A stretch of DNA of 64,000 bases from Salegentibacter sp. (GTDB lineage: Bacteria > Bacteroidota > Bacteroidia > Flavobacteriales > Flavobacteriaceae), in NCBI GenBank assembly GCA_017795085.1, contig CP051246.1, positions 1,242,514 to 1,306,513 on the forward strand. The letters are read 5' to 3'. The first letter of the stretch is position 1, and each line of letters begins with the position of its first letter. Positions 1 through 9,778 of this stretch are shown here, piece after piece. Both the position numbers and the translations under genes were made by a program. Under the pieces are notes generated by a model. The model searched no databases. It was not told the DNA's origin and was given only the letters and a program-made list of their open reading frames with translations.

Positions 1-12
1 TCGGTAAAGGTT

Positions 13-951
13 CTAGTTTGCTGCATAGTCCTGTTCAGGTTTTTGAACTGCAATTCGCTCTAAAACAAATATAAGTACAAAGCCGGCAATCATTAATAAA
101 AAAGCGAAAAGAGTATTGGGTTCACCATTAAAGTTCCAGGGTAAGACCGATGCTTCTTTTAAAACTATCTCTTTATCGCCATACATTTCAGTTTCCAATA
201 CATGTTTCCAGGGCCATATTTTAGGAAGCGACCCGGCGATAAATCCAGTAAGAAGTGCCAGTGTTATACTGCTGTAATGAGCAAATAGCCACTTTAATAT
301 TTTAGAAAAACTCAGCAATCCTACCACAGCGCCTACAGCAAAGAAACCCAGAGTTTGAAAGTTGAAATCATGGGCAGCTTCGGTAATGGTTTTGTAGGCT
401 CCCAGAAGTACCAAAATAAATGCACCAGATATTCCCGGTAAAATCATGGCACAAATAGCTATTGCCCCGGCAAAAAACACGAAAAAGTTGCCGTTTCCTC
501 CTGCTAGGGGAGGTAGGGAAACAATATAGAAGGCTACTATAGCACCAATAAGTAATGCTATTACCACTTTAAAATTCCACTTCGGGATTTGTGAACCTAC
601 ATACCAAATACTAGCCAGTACCAAGCCAAAAAAGAATGACCAGATTAGTATAGGATGATTTTCGAGTAGGTAGTTAGCAAGCCGCATTACGGTAAAAACA
701 CTTACGAGAATACCGGTAAAAAGTGCTATTATAAAAGGCCCGTTTAGGGCTTTCCAAAAAGCGGTAAAACCATCTTTTTTTAAGGTTTTAAAAAGTGAAA
801 AATTTACCCCGCTTATCGTGGCAATAAGTTCTTCGTAAATACCGGAAATAAATGCGATAGTACCACCGGAAACCCCGGGAATTACATCGGCGGCGCCCAT
901 GGCCATTCCTTTAAGGCCAATAATTAAATAATCAAAAAAACTTCTCTGCAT
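13..951 (-). CDS. DUF368 family undecaprenyl-phosphate translocase-like membrane protein
   Basis: A 312-residue polytopic inner-membrane protein. The N-terminal motif GAADVIPGVSGGTIAF (about residues 19-34) and a second related motif, MILPGISGAFILVLLG (about 169-184), are the two inverted-repeat signatures of the DUF368 family. Members of this family (PopT) were shown in other bacteria to recycle undecaprenyl phosphate across the membrane, so a role in cell-envelope lipid-carrier recycling is likely. The length is normal for the family. A candidate minus-strand promoter element TAACTTTG lies at 975-982, about 24 bases upstream of the start, so the gene may be transcribed separately from the TPR gene behind it. 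The family call is firm; the exact substrate is by homology only. Confidence 0.9.
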   Translation of the reverse strand: MQRSFFDYLIIGLKGMAMGAADVIPGVSGGTIAFISGIYEELIATISGVNFSLFKTLKKDGFTAFWKALNGPFIIALFTGILVSVFTVMRLANYLLENHPILIWSFFFGLVLASIWYVGSQIPKWNFKVVIALLIGAIVAFYIVSLPPLAGGNGNFFVFFAGAIAICAMILPGISGAFILVLLGAYKTITEAAHDFNFQTLGFFAVGAVVGLLSFSKILKWLFAHYSSITLALLTGFIAGSLPKIWPWKHVLETEMYGDKEIVLKEASVLPWNFNGEPNTLFAFLLMIAGFVLIFVLERIAVQKPEQDYAAN

Positions 952-991
952 CCCGGGAAATTATAAATTCCCGCCAAAGTTAGTAAAATAA

Positions 992-2389
992 CTAAGAGCG
1001 GTTTATATAGGAATTTATAATTTGACGTACACTTTTACGATCGAAAATATCAGGGAATAATTCTTCAATAATGATGTAATATTCCGCATCAATTTTTAAA
1101 GCATTATTTAAATGAAAATAGGCTTTTTCCGGTTGATTCAATGAAAAGTAAAGACCGGAGAAACGAAATTCAACCTCGGCGGTCTCCGGATAAAATTCCC
1201 GGGCTTGTTTCAGGTTTTTAATAGCGGTTTCAAATTCGCCAAGCCCGATCAAAATATCACAACGTCTTATCCAGGTTTCCAATTCATAATTTCCGAGATC
1301 AAGGGTTTTTTTATAGCCCTGTTCGGCTTCTTCGTAAAACTTTAAGCGATTATTGATTTTTGCATAGCGTTTCCAGTACAACACGTTTTCTTCATCGATA
1401 CCAATGGCACGGTTGATATAATACAATGCTTTTTGAAAGTTCAACTTCCTGATATAGAAATCGGTGATGGCAATCCAGCCTTTATCTAGTAAAGGATCTT
1501 CATGAACACATTCGCGATAATGCTTAAGTGCCAAATCGTTTGCTCCGAGTTTTTCAAAACACTTTCCGATACGCAGATAAGCAAAAGAAGTAGGATCGTC
1601 CAATTCTAAGGTTATTCTGTAATTTTCAATTGCTTCGTTATACCGACCGAGCTTTTCCAGTACTTTTCCTTTTTCCAGATAAGCGCCTATAAAAGTATCG
1701 TCGCTAATTATGGCAAAATCAAAAGCCGAAAGAGCTTTTTTATATTCTTTAAGGTCAAAATATTGTTTTCCCACCTGATGCCATGCTACCTCACAGTATG
1801 GGTTTTTATCAAGGTACATATTCAGGTAGTCAATTGCCTGTTCTTTTTGATCGAGAAAATCAAAACAGTACATAATATTATAAAGAGCCGAATAATCTTC
1901 CTCATCGGTTTCCAGGCACTTCATAAAACTGTATTTGGCATTTTCAAAATCTTCCAGAAAGAGGTATTCCATTCCGATTAAAGAATAAATTTCAGCTTCA
2001 TCCAGAGTATTTTCCAAAGCTAATTCAAGCATTTTAATAGCACGATAATGGTCATCCCGCTTTGAAAAAATCTGGGCTTTCTGAATATAAATTTCTTCGT
2101 TGGAAGCTTCCAGGTCTTGTAATTCGCTTAATAAGCCATCAGCTAAATCCAGCTTATCTTCAAAAACCAAGATTTCAACCTGAAATAATTTAAGGTTGGT
2201 GGAACTAGGGTGCTGGGCCAGCCCTAGCTTTACCGCTTTTTTGGCCAATGCTATTTTACCGTTTTCCAGGTAATAATTAATGATATTCTCAAACTCGTTA
2301 GAGTCGAAAAATAAAACATCATTAGTTTTAAGCATAGATTCAAAGCGGGTAAGGGAGAAATTGTTTTCGTCGTTATGGCTTAATTGCAT
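992..2389 (-). CDS. Tetratricopeptide repeat protein
   Basis: A 465-residue protein made almost entirely of TPR helices (for example the AIEYLNMYLDKNPY-like and ALSAFDFAIISDDTFIGAYLEKGKVLEKLGRY units), with no signal peptide or membrane segment, so probably cytoplasmic. TPR arrays are protein-protein interaction scaffolds. No catalytic domain is visible and the partner is unknown. It lies between the DUF368 gene and a class III aminotransferase on the same strand. The C-terminal segment FPDIFDRKSVRQIINSYI is not TPR-like and may be a specific tail. Confidence 0.85.
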   Translation of the reverse strand: MQLSHNDENNFSLTRFESMLKTNDVLFFDSNEFENIINYYLENGKIALAKKAVKLGLAQHPSSTNLKLFQVEILVFEDKLDLADGLLSELQDLEASNEEIYIQKAQIFSKRDDHYRAIKMLELALENTLDEAEIYSLIGMEYLFLEDFENAKYSFMKCLETDEEDYSALYNIMYCFDFLDQKEQAIDYLNMYLDKNPYCEVAWHQVGKQYFDLKEYKKALSAFDFAIISDDTFIGAYLEKGKVLEKLGRYNEAIENYRITLELDDPTSFAYLRIGKCFEKLGANDLALKHYRECVHEDPLLDKGWIAITDFYIRKLNFQKALYYINRAIGIDEENVLYWKRYAKINNRLKFYEEAEQGYKKTLDLGNYELETWIRRCDILIGLGEFETAIKNLKQAREFYPETAEVEFRFSGLYFSLNQPEKAYFHLNNALKIDAEYYIIIEELFPDIFDRKSVRQIINSYINRS

Positions 2390-2476
2390 AGACTGGGAAT
2401 TACGGGATTTCTACAGTATTAAATTTAAAAATCAATAGGCTTTAAAATCCCTAAAGTTTTTTTTGTTGTTAACAAA

Positions 2477-3676
2477 CTAATCAACACTTCTCTGCTGACT
2501 TTTAATGCTATTTAATGAGTCAAGAATAATGCCACAACCTTTCAAGATTTCTTCCTTAGAAATAGTAAGGGGAGGGGTGATTCGTACTGCCTTTTTTTCA
2601 AATAACAACCAGAATAAAATAAGCCCTTTTTCCTTACAATCCAGGATTAATTGATTTGCCATTTCTTGGGAAGGCAGTATTAATGCCAGCATAAGGCCTA
2701 TTCCGCGAATTTCTTTAATAAGGGGATGTTGCAGGTTTTTTCTGAAAATTCGCTCTTTTTCAAGACTGGATTTTATTAGGTCTGACCTAGTTATTTCTTG
2801 TAAAGTGGCCAGCGCAGCTGCAGAAATTACGGGATTTCCGCCAAAAGTGGTAATATGCCCCATTTTTGGCTTATCGCTTAAAGTATCCATGACCTCTGAG
2901 GAAGCTGTAAAAGCACCCATAGGCATTCCACCACCCATTCCTTTGCCCATAACAAGAATATCAGGAGTTATTTCAAAGTTTTCAAAACCGAAAAGCTTAC
3001 CGGTTCTTCCAAAACCGGGTTGGATTTCATCTAAAATCAATAGCGCTCCAACAGCTTCACAGCTAATTTTAAGCTTTTTTAGATAGTTGTTTACAGGTAA
3101 AATAAATCCTGCACCACCCTGAATAGTTTCCACGATAACCGCAGCTGTTTTTTTAGTGATTTTTTCTAAATTTTCTTCAGAATTAAAATCGATAAAACCT
3201 ATATCTCCCAATAGAGGCCGAAAAGGTTTTTGCCGTTCTTCAAAATCCATTAAACTTAGCGAACCCATTGTATTACCATGATAAGCATTTCGGGCTGCCA
3301 AAATTTCAGTTCGCCCGGTAAATCGGCGAGCGAGTTTAAGGGCTCCTTCAATAGCCTCAGTACCCGAATTGACCAAATAGGTTTTTTCCAATGGAGAGGG
3401 AAGCTGTTGCGCTAATAATTTGGTATAGTTCACCGATGGATTTTGCGCATACTCGCCATACACCATCACGTGCATATATTTTGCTGCCTGTTCTTGTACA
3501 GCTTTTACAACTTTTGGATGGCAATGTCCCAAGCTACAGGCCGAAACTCCGGCCACAAAATCGAGATGGGCCTTCCCTTCGGTGGTGTATATATAACTGC
3601 CCCGGGCGTGGGAGACTTCAAGCCCCAAGGGGTGCGGGGTAGTTTGCGCCTGGTATTTTAGAAAATCTTCTTTCAA
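2477..3676 (-). CDS. Class III PLP-dependent aminotransferase (acetylornithine/ornithine type)
   Basis: A 399-residue cytoplasmic transaminase of fold type I, class III. Visible landmarks are the cofactor-binding VNSGTEAIEGALKLAR segment (about residues 103-118), the LILDEIQPGFGRTG motif holding the PLP-pyridine aspartate, and the Schiff-base lysine K245 in MGKGMGGGMPMGAF. Homologues accept acetylornithine, ornithine, 4-aminobutyrate or similar omega-amines. No arginine-pathway genes are nearby, so the substrate cannot be assigned. Its ATG overlaps the stop of the upstream OstA-like gene by 4 bases (3673-3676), implying translational coupling. Confidence 0.88.
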   Translation of the reverse strand: MKEDFLKYQAQTTPHPLGLEVSHARGSYIYTTEGKAHLDFVAGVSACSLGHCHPKVVKAVQEQAAKYMHVMVYGEYAQNPSVNYTKLLAQQLPSPLEKTYLVNSGTEAIEGALKLARRFTGRTEILAARNAYHGNTMGSLSLMDFEERQKPFRPLLGDIGFIDFNSEENLEKITKKTAAVIVETIQGGAGFILPVNNYLKKLKISCEAVGALLILDEIQPGFGRTGKLFGFENFEITPDILVMGKGMGGGMPMGAFTASSEVMDTLSDKPKMGHITTFGGNPVISAAALATLQEITRSDLIKSSLEKERIFRKNLQHPLIKEIRGIGLMLALILPSQEMANQLILDCKEKGLILFWLLFEKKAVRITPPLTISKEEILKGCGIILDSLNSIKSQQRSVD

Positions 3677-5508
3677 TTTTGCTCTTCTGCTTCAGTTTGA
3701 TTTTCTTCGTTTTGAAGTTCTTCCAATAAATCTTCAGCTTCGTTTTTGGGAATTTCTTTTGGAGTCTGTAAACTGTCTTTTTGAACCCGTAAAGAATCCT
3801 GATCTACCTGAAGGGAATCTCGGTCCCGGTTTTTGAGGTCTTCCGGTTTTAAGCGGGATTTTTCATTTAGCAATAAATCGTCTTCTTCGCGTTCATCAAA
3901 AAAATCTTCCTGTTCGTCGGGTAATGGGATTCCACGAATAGGCGTTAGTTTTGGTGGCGGTTTTCCATCAAAAAGGTCTTTTTTACTTAATAACCTTTCA
4001 TCACCACGCCAGTTAAAACCAATGAGTTCCCGTGCATTGACAGGGTAATCTTCATCGGGGGTTAAAGTGCCATCAACATTTTTATAATAATAAATATCTT
4101 CAATTTGCTGATCTTTCAAAAACATTTCTATTCGACTGGAAAGTGTTTTGTTTATACCGATTAATTTACCGTCTTCCGCCCGACTGTAATATAGGGTTTC
4201 AGTATTTTTATTGATGTTTACCTTGTAAATTTCATTATTTTCAAATAAGCCTACCAAATCTTGTCCTTTAACCTGGTTGTAGCCTTCAATAGTGTCTTTT
4301 TGTATTAAGAAGGCATTATTGAAAACCCGCATAGAATCGAGTTTTTCGGTTTTATTATTACTTTGTAGATGGATGGTGTCGCCGGTCATTTGGCTTAAAC
4401 CTGACCAAAGTACAGGGCTTCGACTAACATCAACTGAAGTAACAGGGCCTGAATTAAGGTTAATCATTTTTGTTAGACCGGTGGCCTGGTTAATATGCAC
4501 TGAATCACTTTTCCCGCTCATGTCTTGTTTGAATAACCTAACATCGTAAAAGCCACGGATAATCCGTTTTTCAGGTTTCCCTGTAATCATAATCGTATCC
4601 CCATGAACAAAAAGCGAATCCTGATCCTGAACACTTGCCGCTACAGCACGTTTGGTAATAAATACCGAATCTTTATCCCGGAAAACTTCAGCATAATGGC
4701 CGGTAACCAGGCTTTGGTTAGTGGTATCAACCACTCGAATATTATTAGTTGCCGAAGCAAAATTCTTCTCGCGGTCAAAATAAAGACTGTCGCCATACAC
4801 CTGACGATTATCATAATCTATTCGGGAATTTTTCACAAAATAACCGGTATCTCCGCGGGTGTCATAGAATCCGCGTTCACAATACACCGTACTGGTTTCG
4901 CTTTCAATGGTTGAAGGCCCGTAAAGATAGGCGTGGCCGGTTTCACCATAAAAATCGAGTTGTTCTGAGTTTATTATATATTCAGGATTGGTTAAAACTA
5001 CATTGGAAACAAAAGAATATTTGTCTTCTTCAATAAAATACCGACCAATATTACTGGTTATTACTCCGCCGGTATCAATTACCTTTCCACCGCTACGGTA
5101 ATAAGCCTGTTGTTTATTTCGATCAAAAAATAAACTGTCGGTTTCCAAAGTGGTTTGCGGACGTTGCATTTTTACATCGCCGCTGGCAAAAGCAAATTGC
5201 GTGTTGCCATTGTATTCGGCATATTCACTGTCTAAACGAACCGTATCTCCTTGTTTCATTTGCACATTGCCAAATGCCCTGAAAAAGTTTTCAGTATTAT
5301 AATGAATGGCCAAATCGCACCAAACTTCAATACCCTCGTGCTTAAAATACACCTGCTTTTCTACCTTACTTAAAATAAACGCCCCGGGATATTTTTCATT
5401 TTGAATATTCCGATCTGATTCAAAATCTATTTTTCGAGGTTCTTTTTCCTGTGCCAACAATCCGACAGAAAATGAACAAAGAAGTAGGAAGAAAAAAAGC
5501 TTTTTCAA
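3673..5508 (-). CDS. OstA/LptA-like periplasmic LPS-transport protein
   Basis: A 611-residue exported protein. It has a clear signal peptide (KKLFFFLLLCSFSVGLLAQ) followed by repeated OstA/LptA-type beta-jellyroll segments with the recurring pattern 'DSLYFDREKNFA', 'DSLFFDRNKQQAYYRSGGKV' and 'Y-A-E-GNV-M-Q'. The last 80 residues are a charged Asp/Glu/Lys-rich tail. In Bacteroidota, OstA-like proteins are predicted to bridge lipopolysaccharide from the inner to the outer membrane. The protein is much longer than E. coli LptA (about 185 residues), as is usual for this phylum. It overlaps the aminotransferase start by 4 bases. Confidence 0.85.
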   Translation of the reverse strand: MKKLFFFLLLCSFSVGLLAQEKEPRKIDFESDRNIQNEKYPGAFILSKVEKQVYFKHEGIEVWCDLAIHYNTENFFRAFGNVQMKQGDTVRLDSEYAEYNGNTQFAFASGDVKMQRPQTTLETDSLFFDRNKQQAYYRSGGKVIDTGGVITSNIGRYFIEEDKYSFVSNVVLTNPEYIINSEQLDFYGETGHAYLYGPSTIESETSTVYCERGFYDTRGDTGYFVKNSRIDYDNRQVYGDSLYFDREKNFASATNNIRVVDTTNQSLVTGHYAEVFRDKDSVFITKRAVAASVQDQDSLFVHGDTIMITGKPEKRIIRGFYDVRLFKQDMSGKSDSVHINQATGLTKMINLNSGPVTSVDVSRSPVLWSGLSQMTGDTIHLQSNNKTEKLDSMRVFNNAFLIQKDTIEGYNQVKGQDLVGLFENNEIYKVNINKNTETLYYSRAEDGKLIGINKTLSSRIEMFLKDQQIEDIYYYKNVDGTLTPDEDYPVNARELIGFNWRGDERLLSKKDLFDGKPPPKLTPIRGIPLPDEQEDFFDEREEDDLLLNEKSRLKPEDLKNRDRDSLQVDQDSLRVQKDSLQTPKEIPKNEAEDLLEELQNEENQTEAEEQN

Positions 5509-5653
5509 GTTGTGGTGATTTTGTTCAAAAATAACGAAAATTGGCGGAATGAATTGCAGGTTTGTTTTAAGTTGAAAGTTTCAGCGAACTCCAGCTTCTG
5601 GATTGACTTAACTCGTGAGTGTTTAAAAAATTCCGGAAGCTCGTCTGAAAAAA

Positions 5654-5740
5654 TATAACCGTTATTACGAACGTAGTGAAATAATCTCACCCAGAAAATA
5701 AATCTGCAGATTGATTACTCGTTGGTAATAACGGTTTATA
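5654..5740. repeat. REP-like hairpin element (type A)
   Basis: The 260-base gap between the OstA-like gene and purA holds two 20-base inverted arms, 5654-5673 (ending CGTTATTACGAACG) and 5720-5740 (CGTTGGTAATAACG at its start), with one mismatch and one indel. Inside lies a 12-base perfect palindrome AATCTGCAGATT (5701-5712). The inner text AACGTAGTGAAATAATCTC resembles the dispersed 'attacgaacg-agtgaa-taatctc' repeats common in Bacteroidota intergenic regions. It may act as an mRNA-stabilising or attenuating hairpin between purA and ostA. Confidence 0.65.
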
Positions 5741-5766
5741 AGAATTTTTAATGTTGGCTTGAAAAG

Positions 5767-7038
5767 CTAACGCTCAATAGTTTGTTTTCTATCCGGTCCT
5801 ACGGATACTAATTTAATGGGTACCTGAAGCTCTTCTTCCAGGAAGGCAACGTAATCGTTAAATTCCTTTGGAAATTGGTCTGCTTTAGTCATACCGGTAA
5901 GGTCTGCATCCCAGCCTTTTACTTCGGTGTAAACAGGTTCCACGTTTTCAGATTCGATATTGTAAGGTAAATGCTGAATTTGTGCTCCTTTATATTTATA
6001 AGCAGTACAAACTTTAAGGGTTTTAAATCCGCTAAGCACATCGCCTTTCATCATCATCAATTGGGTCACGCCATTGACCTGCACGGCGTATTTTAAAGCG
6101 ACCAAATCCAACCATCCACATCGTCTTGGGCGTCCGGTAACGGCACCGAATTCGTTGCCTATTTTGGCCATCTTTTCGCCGGTTTCATCAAAAAGCTCGG
6201 TAGGGAAGGGACCGCTACCCACGCGAGTGGTATAGGCTTTAAAAATGCCATAAACGTCCTTTACTTTGTTTGGCGGCACACCAAGCCCGGTACAAGCCCC
6301 GGCAGCAGTGGTGTTTGATGAAGTCACAAACGGGTATGTGCCAAAGTCAACATCGAGCAATGAGCCTTGCGCGCCTTCGGCCAAAATGGTTTTTCCTTCT
6401 TTTTGCGCTTGGTGGATATACGCTTCGCTATCGATAAACTGCAATTCTTTTAGCTGCCTTACTGCTTGAAAAAATTCTTCTTCCAACTCCTCCAAATCGT
6501 ATTGGATGTTTACGTCATAAAAAGCAATCATTTTTTCGTGTTTATTGGCCAATGCCCGGTATTTGTGTTCCCAATTGTGCATTTCCAAATCACCGACACG
6601 AATGCCATTGCGCCCTGTTTTGTCCATATAAGTCGGGCCAATGCCTTTGAGCGTGGAACCGATTTTGGCTTTGCCTTTGGCGGCTTCAGATGCAGCGTCG
6701 AGCAAGCGATGGGTTGGCAAAATGATATGTGCTTTTCTGGAAATCAACAGGTTTTTTTTGTAATCAAGGCCAAACTGATCAAGTCCTTCCAGCTCTTTAA
6801 CAAACACCACAGGGTCAATGACCACGCCATTTCCCACCAAATTAATCACGTTTTTGTGAAAAATCCCTGAGGGGATGGTGCGTAAAACATGCTTAATACC
6901 GTCAAATTCCAAAGTGTGACCAGCATTTGGCCCGCCCTGAAACCTGGCTATAATATTGTATTTAGAGGTAAGAACATCTACAATTTTTCCTTTCCCCTCG
7001 TCTCCCCACTGGAGTCCGAGTAGTAAATCTACCGCCAT
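5767..7038 (-). CDS. purA: Adenylosuccinate synthetase
   Basis: A 423-residue cytoplasmic enzyme that condenses IMP and aspartate with GTP hydrolysis to give adenylosuccinate, the first committed step to AMP. The N-terminal GDEGKGKIVD P-loop-like motif (residues about 12-21), NAGHT, GSTLKGIGPTYMDK, AEGAQGSLLDVDFGTYPFVTSSN and the VGSGPFPTE and GRPRRCGWLD segments are all present and in order. The length fits the family. The start lies 12 bases after the stop of the fur-family gene, and spoT is upstream, so purine and ppGpp genes probably share a transcript. Confidence 0.98.
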   Translation of the reverse strand: MAVDLLLGLQWGDEGKGKIVDVLTSKYNIIARFQGGPNAGHTLEFDGIKHVLRTIPSGIFHKNVINLVGNGVVIDPVVFVKELEGLDQFGLDYKKNLLISRKAHIILPTHRLLDAASEAAKGKAKIGSTLKGIGPTYMDKTGRNGIRVGDLEMHNWEHKYRALANKHEKMIAFYDVNIQYDLEELEEEFFQAVRQLKELQFIDSEAYIHQAQKEGKTILAEGAQGSLLDVDFGTYPFVTSSNTTAAGACTGLGVPPNKVKDVYGIFKAYTTRVGSGPFPTELFDETGEKMAKIGNEFGAVTGRPRRCGWLDLVALKYAVQVNGVTQLMMMKGDVLSGFKTLKVCTAYKYKGAQIQHLPYNIESENVEPVYTEVKGWDADLTGMTKADQFPKEFNDYVAFLEEELQVPIKLVSVGPDRKQTIER

Positions 7039-7050
7039 GAAAATTTAAGG

Positions 7051-7506
7051 TTATTTGGTTGTTTTTTTATTGCCGTAAAAATATAAAGAATGTTTGTTTA
7101 CTTCTATATCAAACACTTCTTCTATGGTTTGTTTGATACTTTGAATACGCGGGTCGCAAAACTCTATTACTTCACCGGTATCAGTTAAAATAATATGATC
7201 GTGCTGGCGATCAAAATATGATTTCTCGTATTGAGCCTGGTTTTGTCCAAATTGATGTTTACGCACCAAACCGCATTCTAACAGTAATTCAATGGTATTA
7301 TAAAGCGTGGCTCTGCTTACCCGGTATTTTTTATTTTTCATATTTATATATAACGATTCGATATCAAAATGATCTTCGTTATTATAAATTTCCTGAAGAA
7401 TAGCGAAACGTTCCGGGGTTTTGCGGTGGCCTTTTTCTTCTAAAAACTTGGTAAAAACGTTTTTAACTACCGCCTGATCTTTTTTATTTACTATTTTTTT
7501 GCTCAT
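7051..7506 (-). CDS. Fur family transcriptional regulator
   Basis: A 151-residue Fur/Zur/PerR-family DNA-binding repressor. The winged-helix segment is [15 protein letters not shown]...[21 protein letters not shown]; the metal-binding dimerisation part includes the family motif [20 protein letters not shown]. The usual C-terminal CxxC structural zinc pairs are absent. The more upstream in-frame ATG (7536) would overlap the end of spoT, so the ATG at 7506, giving MSKKIVNKK, is preferred. It sits 22 bases after spoT and 12 bases before purA. Which metal or peroxide it senses cannot be read from sequence. Confidence 0.9.
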   Translation of the reverse strand: MSKKIVNKKDQAVVKNVFTKFLEEKGHRKTPERFAILQEIYNNEDHFDIESLYINMKNKKYRVSRATLYNTIELLLECGLVRKHQFGQNQAQYEKSYFDRQHDHIILTDTGEVIEFCDPRIQSIKQTIEEVFDIEVNKHSLYFYGNKKTTK

Positions 7507-7528
7507 AATTAAGTGCAAAGATATTGGT

Positions 7529-9739
7529 TTATTCACGGCTTACCTTATCGATGCCGTTAATTTTTTTAAGCCTTTTAATAATTTTGTTAAGGATGGAATT
7601 ATTCTTCACATTTAATGTGATTCTTCCGTTAAAAACCCCATCAAGGCTTTCAAAATTAATCTTTTCCATGTTAACATTCAGGTTACTGGAGATCTCTTTG
7701 GTAACTTCGCTAACCAAACCTAAGTTATCGATACCGGTGAGTTTAATAACTGCTTTAAAATCTTGTTGCGAAGAATCTATCCACTTTGCAGGAATAATAC
7801 GGTAGGCATAATTGCTTTGTAGCTGAAGTGCATTAGGACAATCTTTTTTATGTACTTTAATCCCATCGGTAACCGTTACAAAGCCAAAAACACTATCGCC
7901 AGGAATAGGGTTACAACAGTTGGCCAGTTTGTATTCCAGGTTTTCATCTTCTTCCCGGCCAAAAACCAACTGGTCATACTTTGTAGTAATTTCATCCTTA
8001 TTAAGGTCTTCTGCAATTACCGGTTTTTTAATTTTACGTTTGATGTAGCTTACAAGGGCATTGCTTCTGGTGTTTGCAAATTCCTTGAGTTTTATATTAT
8101 CTATTTTACCAATACCTACGCGGTAAAATAAATCAAGACTGGTTTTTAAGTTAAAATGGACAACAAGCTCATTGATGGTTTTCTCATTAAAAGGAATCTT
8201 TTGCGCTTTTAATTTCCGGGTTAAAATTGCTTTTCCTTCTTCGGCAATTTCCTTTTTCTCATCTTTTAAAGATGATTTTATCTTAGCACGTGCCCTGGCT
8301 GTAGTGGCATAATCTAACCAGTTTATATTGGGTTTGGCATTTTCAGATGTGATGATTTCTACCTGATCGCCATTTTTTAAATTATGACTAAGCGGTACTA
8401 ATTTATTATTAACCCTTGCCCCCCGGGTTTTCAAACCGATTTCAGTATGAATACTAAATGCAAAATCAAGAGGGGTAGCTCCTTTGGGCAGAGATTTTAA
8501 ATCGCCCTGGGGCGTGAATACAAAAATTTCTTTGGAATATAAATTCAGTTTAAACTGTTCAACAAAATCCACGGCATTTACTTCAGGGTTTTCCAAGGCC
8601 TCCTGCAACTTATTGAGCCAGTCCTCCATACTTTTTTCTTCCTGGGCACTGCCGTGTTTGTATTTATAGTGAGCCGCATAACCTTTCTCTGCAACTTCGT
8701 TCATGCGTTCACTCCTTATTTGCACTTCTACCCAGCGGCCTTTTGGCCCCATAACCGTAATGTGCAGTGCTTCATAACCTGTAGATTTAGGCGAGGAAAT
8801 CCAGTCACGAAGGCGGGTGGGATTTGGCCTGAAATGGTCTGTAACAATGGAATAAATTTTCCATGCGAGAAATTTTTCATTCGCCGAATTACTTTTATAA
8901 ATAATACGAATAGCAAATTTATCGTAAACCTCGTCAAAGCTAACATTTTGAGCCTTCATTTTCCGGTTGATCGAATAAATTGATTTCGGGCGGCCTTTTA
9001 TTTCATAGTCAAAATTTTCCTGATCAAGAGAACTTCCAATTACTCCTGAAAATTCCTTTATATAAGCGTCTTGTTCCTCTTTACTTTCTTTTATCTTTTG
9101 TTTAATGTCTTGATATGTGTCGGGTTCGGTATATTTTAACCCGAGGTCTTCCAATTCGGTTTTGATATTATAGAGTCCTATACGATGCGCCAGGGGTGCG
9201 TAGATATATAGCGTTTCCGAAGAAATTTTTTCCTGTTTATCAGAGCGCATAGCATCCATGGTTTGCATATTGTGCAACCTGTCGGCAATTTTTATGATAA
9301 TTACTCGTACATCATCATTGAGGGTGAGTAACATCTTTCTGAAATTTTCAGCCTGAAGCGATACATCTTTATCCTTTTTTAAACTGGAAATTTTGGTTAG
9401 TCCGTCAACAATCTTAGCTACGGTTTCGCCAAACATTTCACGTAAATCTTCCAGGGTGTAAGGCGTGTCTTCCACCACGTCATGTAAAAGGGCAGCGGCA
9501 ATTGAAGTGGCATCCAGGCCAATTTCTGAAGCTACGATTTTTGCAACGGCAATGGGATGAAAAATATAAGCTTCACCAGACCTTCGCCTTTGCTCTTTAT
9601 GAGCATCAACTGCAGTATCAAATGCTTTTCGAATCAGTTTTTTATCCTGATTGCTCAGGCTTCGATAACTAATACGCAGGAGCTCTTTATATTGCCTGGC
9701 AATTTGCTTGTTTTCTTGTTCTATAGCTGCTTCTGTCAT
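7529..9739 (-). CDS. spoT: Bifunctional (p)ppGpp synthetase/hydrolase (RelA/SpoT)
   Basis: A 736-residue stringent-response enzyme. It has an N-terminal HD hydrolase domain with HD at residues 86-87 (LLHDVVEDT), a synthetase domain ([12 protein letters not shown] and [11 protein letters not shown] motifs), a TGS domain ([31 protein letters not shown]), a linker with the CCNPIPGD zinc-finger-like motif, and a C-terminal ACT domain (about 660-736). The intact HD and synthetase motifs argue that it both makes and degrades ppGpp. It is the first gene of the spoT-fur-purA cluster. Naming follows the bifunctional Rsh type. Confidence 0.96.
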   Translation of the reverse strand: MTEAAIEQENKQIARQYKELLRISYRSLSNQDKKLIRKAFDTAVDAHKEQRRRSGEAYIFHPIAVAKIVASEIGLDATSIAAALLHDVVEDTPYTLEDLREMFGETVAKIVDGLTKISSLKKDKDVSLQAENFRKMLLTLNDDVRVIIIKIADRLHNMQTMDAMRSDKQEKISSETLYIYAPLAHRIGLYNIKTELEDLGLKYTEPDTYQDIKQKIKESKEEQDAYIKEFSGVIGSSLDQENFDYEIKGRPKSIYSINRKMKAQNVSFDEVYDKFAIRIIYKSNSANEKFLAWKIYSIVTDHFRPNPTRLRDWISSPKSTGYEALHITVMGPKGRWVEVQIRSERMNEVAEKGYAAHYKYKHGSAQEEKSMEDWLNKLQEALENPEVNAVDFVEQFKLNLYSKEIFVFTPQGDLKSLPKGATPLDFAFSIHTEIGLKTRGARVNNKLVPLSHNLKNGDQVEIITSENAKPNINWLDYATTARARAKIKSSLKDEKKEIAEEGKAILTRKLKAQKIPFNEKTINELVVHFNLKTSLDLFYRVGIGKIDNIKLKEFANTRSNALVSYIKRKIKKPVIAEDLNKDEITTKYDQLVFGREEDENLEYKLANCCNPIPGDSVFGFVTVTDGIKVHKKDCPNALQLQSNYAYRIIPAKWIDSSQQDFKAVIKLTGIDNLGLVSEVTKEISSNLNVNMEKINFESLDGVFNGRITLNVKNNSILNKIIKRLKKINGIDKVSRE

Positions 9740-9778
9740 AATCTGAATATACGATTAAGATTTTAATGGCGCAAGCAT

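Noticed and set aside
5505..5690. Short minus-strand frame of 61 codons upstream of ostA
   Set aside because: It lies over a REP-like hairpin, shows no family and overlaps the ostA start.
9744..9774. Promoter TTG-N20-TATATTCA for spoT
   Set aside because: The -7 box deviates from TAnnTTTG and would start the RNA at the start codon itself.
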